In this document: in pieces, positions 6,311 through 12,642 of the stretch
Numbering within the stretch: the first letter of the stretch is position 1
Layout: each line of letters begins with the position of its first letter
NCBI GenBank assembly: GCA_905181745.1
Contig: CAJIYV010000033.1
Span: forward strand, 1-12,642
Direction of reading: 5' to 3'
Source of the DNA: an uncultured Actinomycetes bacterium
Lineage (GTDB): Bacteria; Actinomycetota; Actinomycetes; S36-B12
Length of the DNA: 12,642 nucleotides
Translations under genes and position numbers: made by a program
Notes under the pieces: generated by a model
Told to the model about the DNA's origin: nothing
Seen by the model: only the letters and a program-made list of their open reading frames with translations
The model's database searches: none

Positions 6311-7420
6311 TTAGTCAACGAGGGGGTGCATCCAGTTGTGTCGATCAGGGACTTCGCCAGACTGAATATCAAGTAGGGCATTGCGTAATGCCAGGGTAAT
6401 CTCTCCAGTCGTGCCGCCATTCACCTCAAATGAACCATTGAGCCGACTTTTTACATGACCCACCGGTGTGATGACCGCTGCCGTTCCACAAGCAAAAACT
6501 TCGGTGATCTCGCCGCTTTCACACCCTACCTTGAGCTCTGCCACCGTGATTTCACCTTCGTCCACCCGGATACCAAGGTCCTGAGCAACTGTCAGTAGAG
6601 ATTCGCGCGTGATGCCGGGAAGGAGCGTCCCGGTCAACTTAGGAGTCATGACTCGAGCGCTATCCCCCGAGCCATAGACAAAATAAAGATTCATGCCGCC
6701 CATTTCTTCAATTTTCTGACGGGCAATGGCGTCAAGCCACACCACTTGGTCACATCCGTGCGCAGCTGCCTCGGCTTGAGCAAGTAGCGACCCTGCATAA
6801 TTCCCGGCGCACTTCGCTTCGCCCGTTCCACCCGGTGCAGCACGCGCATAATCATCAGAGATCCATACGGAAACGGGGCTAATGCCCCCGGCAAAATACG
6901 CGCCCGCGGGAGAGGCGATCAAGAGGTATTTGTAGGAGTCTGCCGGCCGAACCCCGAGTCCAATTTCGGTCGAGATGAGAAACGGGCGCAGATACAGCGA
7001 TCGCTCGCGACCTCCGGGCACCCAGTCTTGATCCTGTTCAACGAGCGCTTCGATACTTGCAACAAAAAGCTCTTCGGGAACTTCGGACATAGCGAGGCGG
7101 CGAGCTGATCGCCCGAAACGCCTCGCGTTCTCAAATGGTCTAAAAGTTTTGATGCTGTCGTCTTCGTGACGATATGCCTTTAGCCCTTCAAAAATTGCTT
7201 GACCGTAGTGCATGAAGTTGGTTGCCGGGTCCAGACTTAATGGACCATAGGGAATCAACTGCCCATCGTGCCAGCCCTTGTCAGCCGTCCAATCCGCAGT
7301 CACCATGGAGTCGGTGAAGTACTTGCCAAATCCTGGATTCGCCAGAATTTCCTCTCGCTGCGCCCGTGCCCGACGAGCCGCTCCTGCAGTCCGATTTTCG
7401 ATCTCCCATAAACCAGACAT
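6311..7420 (-). CDS. ilvE: Branched-chain amino acid aminotransferase
   Basis: PLP enzyme of fold type IV that makes the last step of valine, leucine and isoleucine synthesis using glutamate as amino donor. At 369 residues it is the longer BCAT-type protein typical of actinobacteria. Visible blocks are HYGQAIFEGLKAYR (71-84), RPFENARRFGRSARRL near 94, YLRPFLIST near 143, the PLP lysine K203 in GEAKCAGNYAGSLLAQAEA, and EEMGGMNLYFVYG near 244. The C-terminal CGTAAVITPVG block is also present. The ATG at 7420 lies 1 base after the leuB stop, with GGAAGG (7429-7434) 8 bases upstream, so it is co-transcribed with leuB. No good terminator immediately follows it; the first one is the hairpin ahead of cimA. 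Confidence 0.97.
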   Translation of the reverse strand: MSGLWEIENRTAGAARRARAQREEILANPGFGKYFTDSMVTADWTADKGWHDGQLIPYGPLSLDPATNFMHYGQAIFEGLKAYRHEDDSIKTFRPFENARRFGRSARRLAMSEVPEELFVASIEALVEQDQDWVPGGRERSLYLRPFLISTEIGLGVRPADSYKYLLIASPAGAYFAGGISPVSVWISDDYARAAPGGTGEAKCAGNYAGSLLAQAEAAAHGCDQVVWLDAIARQKIEEMGGMNLYFVYGSGDSARVMTPKLTGTLLPGITRESLLTVAQDLGIRVDEGEITVAELKVGCESGEITEVFACGTAAVITPVGHVKSRLNGSFEVNGGTTGEITLALRNALLDIQSGEVPDRHNWMHPLVD

Positions 7421-7421
7421 C

Positions 7422-8486
7422 TTAATTACCTTCCGCCACTTTCACGCTGGCATTGACGAGGGCCGCGCCTATTTGCGATGTAGATCGCACGGAAGCACCT
7501 CGCTGGGCAAGATCTAAAGCGACGGCCCCTTCAACCCATTGCGATGCCTGGGATTCGCCGATGTGATCAAGTAACATGGTCAACGATAGAATGGTGGCCG
7601 TGGGGTCTGCTTTTCCCTGGCCTGCAATATCGGGAGCGGATCCATGAACCGGCTCGAACATGCTGGGGTTATTGCGACTGGGATCAATATTTCCACTTGC
7701 CGCCAAACCAATTCCGCCGCAGATAGCCGCGCCAATATCAGTGAGGATGTCCCCGAAGAGGTTGTCAGTGACGACAACATCAAAACGCTCAGGGTTGGTT
7801 AAGAAGAACATGGCTGCGGCATCAACATGCAAGTATTCCGTGTCAATGTCTGGGAACTCCGCGGCAATCCGATTAAAGGTGCGTTGCCACAAACTACCGG
7901 CGAACACCAAGACATTGGTTTTATGCACGAGCGTTACTTTCCTGCGTGGTCGCTTTGATGCTCGATCAAATGCGTCACGCACAATTCGCTCCACACCAAA
8001 GGCCGTGTTCAGGCTCTCCTCCGTGGCAACTTCCTGTGCAGTTCCATGCCGAAGGACACCTCCCGACCCCACATAAGGGCCTTCTGTGCCCTCTCGGCAC
8101 ACAATAAAATCAATGTCCTGCGACCCTTTGCCGGCTAAAGGACCCACCACTCCCGGATAGAGCTTCACCGGACGAAGGTTCACGTGGTGGTCCAAGATGA
8201 ACCGCAATGGCAGCAATACCCCTCGCTCTAGGACCCCCGAGGGGACACTCGGATCGCCGATAGCACCTAATAAAATGGCGTCGGCTCCCCTGAGTTCTTC
8301 GACGATATAGTCCGGCAGTAATTCACCCGTGGCTGTGTAGCGCCGAGCCCCCAAGTCGTACTCGGTGGTTTCGAAGGTGAATCCGACGATAGGGGCGACT
8401 GCCGAGAGCACCTTAACTGCCTCAGCCACCACCTCGGTTCCGATCCCGTCTCCAGGAATAAGCGCGATGGAATAGTTGCCCGTCAT
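7422..8486 (-). CDS. leuB: 3-isopropylmalate dehydrogenase
   Basis: NAD-dependent oxidative decarboxylase of 3-isopropylmalate in leucine synthesis, and of beta-methylmalate in the citramalate route. The 354 residues are normal length. Visible motifs are IPGDGIGTEV (10-19), LRFILDHHVNLRPVKLY (94-110) with substrate arginines R95 and R105, R131 in VCREGTEG, catalytic K189, D222, and DNLFGDILTD (241-250) with metal-binding D246 and D250. The C-terminal EPVHGSAPDIAGQGKADP block contacts NAD. The ATG at 8486 has no Shine-Dalgarno. A -10-like TAAAGT ends exactly 6 bases upstream, which would put the transcript start on the ATG itself and make the mRNA leaderless. ilvE follows after 1 base. leuA diverges on the other side. 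Confidence 0.98.
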   Translation of the reverse strand: MTGNYSIALIPGDGIGTEVVAEAVKVLSAVAPIVGFTFETTEYDLGARRYTATGELLPDYIVEELRGADAILLGAIGDPSVPSGVLERGVLLPLRFILDHHVNLRPVKLYPGVVGPLAGKGSQDIDFIVCREGTEGPYVGSGGVLRHGTAQEVATEESLNTAFGVERIVRDAFDRASKRPRRKVTLVHKTNVLVFAGSLWQRTFNRIAAEFPDIDTEYLHVDAAAMFFLTNPERFDVVVTDNLFGDILTDIGAAICGGIGLAASGNIDPSRNNPSMFEPVHGSAPDIAGQGKADPTATILSLTMLLDHIGESQASQWVEGAVALDLAQRGASVRSTSQIGAALVNASVKVAEGN

Positions 8487-8492
8487 GGGGGA

Positions 8493-8498
8493 ACTTTA
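8493..8498 (-). promoter_or_regulatory. Candidate -10 box giving a leaderless leuB-ilvE mRNA
   Basis: TAAAGT on the minus strand, 6 bases before the leuB ATG. No ribosome-binding site is present and no convincing -35 is seen. The same geometry recurs before serA, which strengthens both calls. Confidence 0.5.
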
Positions 8499-8528
8499 GT
8501 GGGTGCTCGCCAAGAAGACCATCGGTGC

Positions 8529-8534
8529 TAGGCT
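8529..8534 (+). promoter_or_regulatory. Candidate -10 box for the leuA leader transcript
   Basis: TAGGCT fits TANNNT. A start 7 bases downstream (near 8541) would begin the transcript about 3 bases before the leader-peptide ATG at 8544. No clear -35 is visible. Its upstream region overlaps that of the divergent leuB promoter. Confidence 0.45.
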
Positions 8535-8543
8535 TCGGGCACT

Positions 8544-8630
8544 ATGCAGGGTACGTCCGGACCAGATTCGTCACACGCAGATCCGTTGCGCCTGCTTCTC
8601 CCCTTACTTCGCTGCCGCGCCGAGGCATAA
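8544..8630 (+). CDS. Leucine-rich leader peptide of leuA (28 codons)
   Basis: Small ORF starting ATG at 8544 and ending TAA at 8628-8630. Residues 14-23 read PLRLLLPLLR: codons 15, 17, 18, 19, 21 and 22 are all Leu, using five different codons (8586-8609). The rest of the peptide is unremarkable and probably has no function as a protein. A -10-like box 9 bases upstream would make it nearly leaderless, as is common for actinobacterial leader peptides. Its last codons coincide with one arm of a strong hairpin, so ribosome position would control RNA folding ahead of leuA. Leu-codon clustering directly in front of a leucine-pathway gene is the main evidence; expression is not shown. Confidence 0.75.
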   Translation: MQGTSGPDSSHADPLRLLLPLLRCRAEA

Positions 8631-8727
8631 CAACCGGATCCTCGTCGCGGGTGCCCAACCTTGGTGCAATCACAAGATCTGCATCAGCCGGTTACCTCAA
8701 CCAGCCGAAAGTAACGAGCCGCGGAGA
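8615..8727 (+). promoter_or_regulatory. Putative leucine-responsive translational attenuator of leuA
   Basis: Segment 1 (8615-8625, CCGCGCCGAGG, end of the leader peptide) pairs with segment 2 (8640-8650, CCTCGTCGCGG) in 10 of 11 positions across a 14-base loop. Segment 2 can alternatively pair with segment 3 at the leuA ribosome-binding site: 8645-8650 with 8719-8724 (five Watson-Crick pairs plus one G-U), then a mismatch and two more pairs (8642-8643 with 8726-8727). That covers the GGAG at 8723-8726. A ribosome stalled at the Leu codons leaves segment 1 free, so segment 2 is captured and leuA is open. A ribosome at the stop codon masks segment 1, and segment 2 can close leuA. No U-tract is present, so control would be translational. 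Confidence 0.6.
8723..8726 (+). promoter_or_regulatory. leuA ribosome-binding site
   Basis: GGAG with a 6-base spacer to the ATG at 8733. It fixes the start of leuA and is the element proposed to be sequestered by the leader RNA. Confidence 0.8.
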
Positions 8728-8732
8728 CAGAC

Positions 8733-10475
8733 ATGAACACACCTCACACATACGAAACTCGCAATAGCCAGAAACCATCCGGTATGCCATTTGAGCGCTA
8801 CCAGCCTTTCGCCCCAATTGATCTTCCTGATCGCACTTGGCCAACCAAAACCATGACTTCGGCACCTCGATGGTGTGCCGTGGACTTGCGAGACGGCAAT
8901 CAAGCACTTATTGATCCCATGACACCTGCGCGCAAGATGGCAATGTTCGAATTGCTCGTCTCCATGGGGTACAAAGAAATCGAAGTTGGTTTTCCTTCCG
9001 CTTCCCAAGCAGATTTCGATTTTGTTCGCCAAATAATCGAAGAGGGCAAAATCCCAGAGGACGTAGTGATCCAGGTGCTTACCCAATCACGTGAACATCT
9101 GATCGAACGCACATTCGAGTCCTTGGTGGGCGCCCAGCAAGCCATTGTGCACCTGTACAACTCCACCTCGACGCTCCAGCGGCGGGTTGTATTCGGCCTA
9201 GACGAGGCGGGAATTATTGACATCGCAGTAAATGGCGCCCAACTATGTAGGAAATATGCAGAGGAGGTCACACCAAACACTGACATCTACTTCGAGTACT
9301 CCCCCGAGTCCTACACGGGAACAGAACTCGATTTCGCGCTTAAGATTTGTAATGCCGTGACAGATATATGGCAGCCAACTCCCGACCACAAAGTGATCTT
9401 GAATCTCCCAGCTACCGTTGAAATGGCCACACCTAACGTGTACGCCGATTCAATTGAGTGGATGAATCGGCATCTGGAACGTCGCGAATCGATTGTCCTT
9501 TCACTGCACCCGCACAATGACCGTGGGACTGGAGTCGCCGCGGCAGAACTGGGCTACTTAGCTGGCGCTGATCGCATTGAAGGTTGCCTATTTGGAAACG
9601 GTGAACGCACCGGCAATGTGTGCCTGGTAACGCTAGGAATGAATCTCTTTAGCCAAGGGATTGACCCACAAATTGATTTCTCTCATATTGATGAAATCAG
9701 GCGCACCGTCGAATATTGCAATCAAATTCCGGTACCTGAACGACACCCCTACGGTGGTGACTTGGTATTCACTGCCTTCTCTGGATCTCACCAGGACGCA
9801 ATCAATAAGGGTCTCAACGCGATGAAAGCCGATTCAGAGGCTGCCGGCGTGGACATCAACTCTTTCCGCTGGGAAGTCCCTTATCTCCCCATAGACCCAC
9901 AGGATTTGGGTCGCACCTACGAAGCTGTTATTCGGGTTAATTCTCAGTCGGGAAAGGGCGGGGTCGCATACATCATGCGCACCGAACACCGTCTCGAACT
10001 TCCGCGTCGGCTTCAAATCGAATTCTCCCAAGTAATTCAAAAAGTCACGGACTCCGAAGGTGGGGAAATTGACCCTAATGCAATGTGGGATGTCTTCTCT
10101 TCAGAGTATTTACCAGACTCCCAATCACCATGGGGCCGCCTCTCACTGCGCTCGGTGAAGCAAAACTCCGACGTTGATGGACACACAACTATTGAAGCAA
10201 ATATCACAGACGGTGCCGACCAAGTGACATTGATTGGATCTGGCAATGGTCCGATTGCAGCCTTTTGCTCCGCAGTGACCGAATACGGGGTTGATGTTCG
10301 CGTCTTGGACTACACCGAGCATGCGCTCAGCGCTGGTGGAGACGCAACAGCAGCTTCATATCTTGAATGCGCGGTCGACGGTCAGGTGCTGTGGGGTGTC
10401 GGCATCGACCCCTCAATCACAACTTCCTCACTCAAAGGAATTATCAGTGCTATCAATCGGGCTAAACGAAATTAG
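8733..10475 (+). CDS. leuA: 2-isopropylmalate synthase
   Basis: First committed step of leucine synthesis: acetyl-CoA plus 2-oxoisovalerate to 2-isopropylmalate, normally inhibited by leucine at the C-terminal domain. The 580 residues match the long actinobacterial form. The N-terminal extension ends in FERYQPFAPIDLPDRTWP (20-37). The TIM barrel follows with DLRDGNQALIDPM (51-63, R53 and metal ligand D54), LSLHPHNDRGTG (257-266, metal ligands H259 and H261) and GNGERTGNV (288-296, N295). The C-terminal part holds IGSGNGPIAAF near 504, typical of the leucine-binding regulatory domain. It is the only main gene on the plus strand here, diverging from leuB and converging on serA with overlapping stop codons. 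Expression is probably governed by the leader peptide and RNA switch just upstream. Confidence 0.98.
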   Translation: MNTPHTYETRNSQKPSGMPFERYQPFAPIDLPDRTWPTKTMTSAPRWCAVDLRDGNQALIDPMTPARKMAMFELLVSMGYKEIEVGFPSASQADFDFVRQIIEEGKIPEDVVIQVLTQSREHLIERTFESLVGAQQAIVHLYNSTSTLQRRVVFGLDEAGIIDIAVNGAQLCRKYAEEVTPNTDIYFEYSPESYTGTELDFALKICNAVTDIWQPTPDHKVILNLPATVEMATPNVYADSIEWMNRHLERRESIVLSLHPHNDRGTGVAAAELGYLAGADRIEGCLFGNGERTGNVCLVTLGMNLFSQGIDPQIDFSHIDEIRRTVEYCNQIPVPERHPYGGDLVFTAFSGSHQDAINKGLNAMKADSEAAGVDINSFRWEVPYLPIDPQDLGRTYEAVIRVNSQSGKGGVAYIMRTEHRLELPRRLQIEFSQVIQKVTDSEGGEIDPNAMWDVFSSEYLPDSQSPWGRLSLRSVKQNSDVDGHTTIEANITDGADQVTLIGSGNGPIAAFCSAVTEYGVDVRVLDYTEHALSAGGDATAASYLECAVDGQVLWGVGIDPSITTSSLKGIISAINRAKRN

Positions 10476-12052
10476 AGTGTGACCGCTTTACCCGTATGCG
10501 CTCCGATATCGGCGATGATTTGATCCACAAGTTCCTGGGAGATCGGAGAATCAACCGTAAGCACCATAAGTGCGTGCCCTTCATAGTCTCGGCTGACTTG
10601 CATTCCCGCGATATTGATACCTGAACCACCCAGCAGATTTCCGACCTGACCGACTACTCCAGGTCGGTCGTGATAGCGAAAGAACGCCATGTGTGTACTC
10701 ACGGGGACATCAATGTCAAAACCATTGAGTTCGACAACTTTGGCTTGATGCGCACTACCTGCGACCGTTCCAGAAATGCAGACCGTGACACCATCTGTCT
10801 GAGTAATAGAGACCGTGAGTAAGTTCTTGTGATCGTCACTCATTGGATCGGTCTTGAGTGAGATGTCGACCCCCCGCTGTTCAGCCAGCACCGGTGCATT
10901 GACAAATGAAACGGGATCATGGACCAGCGTTTGAAAGACTCCCTTGGTTGTGCTCAATTCAAGAACCCTTAAATCATGCTCAACGACTGCGCCTCGCACT
11001 TCAACTTCAACGCGAACAATTGCCGCATCAGCCAGAGCGCACGCAATCGCTCCTAGCTTTTCAGCGAGCGGGACCAGTGGCTTGATATCTTCATGGAGGT
11101 TACCCCCCTGAACGTTGACCGCGTCAGGGACTAGCTCACCGGCAAGGGCTAGTCGCACTGAGCGAGCCACAGAAATACCGGCCTTCTCCTGAGCTTCATC
11201 GGTAGAAGCACCAAGATGGGGTGTTGCTACAACCGTCTCAAGCGTGAAAAGTGGGGAGTCCGTGCAGGGCTCCTTTGCGTACACATCTAGTCCCGCACCA
11301 GCAACACGCCCGTCCACGATCGCGTTGTACAGGGCCGTTTCGTCAATGATTCCGCCACGCGCCGCATTAACAATATGCACTGTTGGTTTAGTTTTGCGCA
11401 ATTCAGCTTCACCGATGAGACCGACGGTTTCAGGGGTCTTGGGCAAGTGAATCGTGATGAAATCACTCTCGGCAAGCAATTCGTCTAAAGTCACCATTCG
11501 GACCCCGAGCTGCGCCGCACGAGCCGGTTGCACGTAGGGGTCGTATGCGATCAGACGCACACCAAATGCGCTCAATCTTTGCGCCACCAGAACGCCAATG
11601 CGCCCCAGGCCCACAATTCCGATGACTTTGTCCGCAACTTCCACACCCGTGTACTTGCTACGTTTCCATTCACCGTTATGCAAGGCTTCATTGGCCGGAG
11701 CAATATTACGGGCGCTGGCCAGCAGCAGGCCTACGGCCAATTCAGCGGCACTGACAATATTTGAGGTAGGCGCATTGACAACCATGACGCCAGCTTGAGT
11801 CGCCGCCTTCACATCAACGTTATCTAGCCCCACTCCAGCACGAGCAACTACTTTGAGTCTCTTTGCCACATCGAGCGCCTCGGCATCAACCATCGTCGCT
11901 GAACGAACCAAAATAGCGTCCACGTCAACGATCGCAGCGAGCAACTCTGCTCGGTTCGCGCCGTCACAGGTGATGATCTCAAAATCTGGACCAAGGGCCT
12001 CGACTGTTGCGGGTGAAAGTTCTTCGGCAATGAGTACGCGTGGTTTCGTCAC
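10472..12052 (-). CDS. serA: D-3-phosphoglycerate dehydrogenase
   Basis: NAD-dependent oxidation of 3-phosphoglycerate, first step of serine synthesis. The 526 residues are the long type I form: substrate and NAD domains (1 to about 310) with ARAGVGLDNVD (70-80), the dinucleotide motif G148-L-G150-R-I-G153 and catalytic R232, E261 and H279. An intervening ASB-type domain (about 320-450) and a C-terminal ACT domain from about 455 (FFRYHDRPGVVGQVG) follow; the ACT domain usually binds serine. The start is GTG at 12052. There is no ribosome-binding site, but TAAGAT ends exactly 6 bases upstream, implying a leaderless mRNA. An ATG-less N-terminus MTKPRVLIAEEL fits the family. ilvC ends 58 bases upstream in the same direction, so read-through from ilvC is also possible. 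Confidence 0.98.
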   Translation of the reverse strand: MTKPRVLIAEELSPATVEALGPDFEIITCDGANRAELLAAIVDVDAILVRSATMVDAEALDVAKRLKVVARAGVGLDNVDVKAATQAGVMVVNAPTSNIVSAAELAVGLLLASARNIAPANEALHNGEWKRSKYTGVEVADKVIGIVGLGRIGVLVAQRLSAFGVRLIAYDPYVQPARAAQLGVRMVTLDELLAESDFITIHLPKTPETVGLIGEAELRKTKPTVHIVNAARGGIIDETALYNAIVDGRVAGAGLDVYAKEPCTDSPLFTLETVVATPHLGASTDEAQEKAGISVARSVRLALAGELVPDAVNVQGGNLHEDIKPLVPLAEKLGAIACALADAAIVRVEVEVRGAVVEHDLRVLELSTTKGVFQTLVHDPVSFVNAPVLAEQRGVDISLKTDPMSDDHKNLLTVSITQTDGVTVCISGTVAGSAHQAKVVELNGFDIDVPVSTHMAFFRYHDRPGVVGQVGNLLGGSGINIAGMQVSRDYEGHALMVLTVDSPISQELVDQIIADIGAHTGKAVTL

Positions 12053-12058
12053 AGCGCA

Positions 12059-12064
12059 ATCTTA
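12059..12064 (-). promoter_or_regulatory. Candidate -10 box giving a leaderless serA mRNA
   Basis: TAAGAT on the minus strand, 6 bases before the serA GTG, the same spacing as at leuB. It lies in the 58-base ilvC-serA gap, and no convincing -35 is seen. Confidence 0.45.
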
Positions 12065-12110
12065 ATGACCGAGCGATCACGTGCCTCTTGAGCCTTTACC
12101 CAAGGAACAA

Positions 12111-12641
12111 TTACCTTTGGGCGGAGCCCTCCACATAGTCTGTGTCATCGCCCGAAACCCAGGCCATCATGGCACGCAATTTGCGGCCGACCGCCTCAAT
12201 TGGGTGTTTTTCACCTTTTTCGCGGAGTTCAAGGAACTCGGTGCTACCACTGTTGTAATCGTTCACAAATCGTTCCGCAAAATTGCCGTTTTGAATGTCC
12301 GCTAGGACCGCCTGCATGTTTTCTTTGACTCTCGCATCAATCACTAGGGGACCAGAAACATAGTCACCGAATTCGGCAGTATCGGAGACACTCCAACGCT
12401 GCTTAGCGATTCCACCTTCGTACATCAGATCCACGATCAGTTTCAGTTCATGAAGACACTCAAAGTAAGCAACCTCAGGTTGGTACCCAGCCTCAATCAA
12501 AGTTTCAAAGCCATACATGACCAGTTGAGACGCCCCGCCACAGAGCACAGCTTGCTCACCAAAAAGATCCGTCTCTGTTTCTTCGGTGAAGGTGGTCTTG
12601 ATTGCGCCGGCCTTAAGACCGCCGATCGCCGCGGCATAACT
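12111..12641 (-). CDS. ilvC: Ketol-acid reductoisomerase (partial, C-terminal 176 residues)
   Basis: NADPH- and Mg-dependent isomerisation and reduction of acetolactate or acetohydroxybutyrate, shared by valine, leucine and isoleucine synthesis. The window holds only the C-terminal all-helical domain. The reading frame is open to the right edge and begins SYAAAIGGLKAGAIKTTFTE. The metal-ligand segments ETDLFGEQAVLCGG and FECLHELKLIVDLMYEGG are present. The ending suits the short class I enzyme, with no duplicated knot domain. The N-terminal Rossmann domain lies beyond the window. serA follows after 58 bases in the same direction. In actinobacteria ilvB and ilvN usually precede ilvC, but that cannot be seen here. 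Confidence 0.96.
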   Translation of the reverse strand, partial: SYAAAIGGLKAGAIKTTFTEETETDLFGEQAVLCGGASQLVMYGFETLIEAGYQPEVAYFECLHELKLIVDLMYEGGIAKQRWSVSDTAEFGDYVSGPLVIDARVKENMQAVLADIQNGNFAERFVNDYNSGSTEFLELREKGEKHPIEAVGRKLRAMMAWVSGDDTDYVEGSAQR

Positions 12642-12642
12642 C

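Noticed and set aside
7660..8076. 138-codon plus-strand frame inside leuB
   Set aside because: Antisense to conserved leuB motifs; no domain, no ribosome-binding site.
8503..8736. Two longer overlapping plus-strand frames upstream of leuA
   Set aside because: They are in other frames than the Leu-rich leader, run through or past the leuA start, lack ribosome-binding sites and encode Arg/Ala-rich sequence of no recognised family.
10503..10512. Palindrome CCGATATCGG near the leuA-serA junction
   Set aside because: Within serA coding sequence, no loop and no U-tract; not a credible terminator for leuA.
12073..12105. Possible hairpin CTTGGG-CTCAAG in the ilvC-serA gap
   Set aside because: Six pairs including one G-U, no U-tract; not distinguishable from chance.
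1..12642. Mobile elements, CRISPR arrays, phage or defence genes
   Set aside because: No transposase, integrase, spaced repeats or defence domains were seen; all main genes are conserved biosynthetic or translation genes.

Overview
The window looks like part of an actinobacterial chromosome carrying a branched-chain amino acid and serine gene cluster. The evidence is a long two-domain LeuA of the actinobacterial type, a 526-residue SerA with intervening and ACT domains, gltX beside tRNA genes and upstream of leuCD, and several TANNNT -10 boxes placed so that mRNAs would begin at or near the start codon. Base composition looks moderate by eye (about half G+C), low for a soil actinomycete, so a smaller-genome, perhaps aquatic, actinobacterium is possible. 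I cannot name the species.

Layout, left to right. leuD (minus, last few residues cut off by the left edge) and leuC (minus) sit 2 bases apart. Upstream of leuC are tRNA-Glu(CUC) and tRNA-Gln(CUG), both minus, each followed by a hairpin. Next come gltX, a fumarylacetoacetate-hydrolase-family gene and cimA, all minus and tightly packed. About 170 bases separate cimA from ilvE and hold a candidate promoter, a direct repeat and two tandem hairpins, the second with a U-tract. ilvE and leuB (minus) are 1 base apart. A 246-base divergent region separates leuB from leuA (plus). leuA converges on serA (minus) with a 4-base overlap of the stop codons. The right edge holds the C-terminal 176 residues of ilvC (minus). 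The longest stretch without an annotated main gene is the 246-base leuB-leuA region, which is occupied by regulatory elements.

How the genes work together: LeuA commits 2-oxoisovalerate to leucine and CimA commits pyruvate to isoleucine. LeuCD and LeuB can process both 2-isopropylmalate and citramalate, IlvC serves valine/leucine and isoleucine, and IlvE transaminates the final keto acids. SerA opens serine synthesis. GltX probably charges both neighbouring tRNAs, with tRNA-Gln then amidated by GatCAB, whose genes are not in this window.

The most interesting signal is in front of leuA: an unannotated 28-codon leader peptide with six Leu codons among eight consecutive codons. Its tail can form a strong hairpin with a downstream segment that can alternatively pair with the leuA ribosome-binding site. 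This is a coherent leucine-sensing translational attenuator. A second candidate is a terminator placed only 23 bases ahead of the cimA start codon, which leaves no room for a downstream promoter and so suggests conditional termination.
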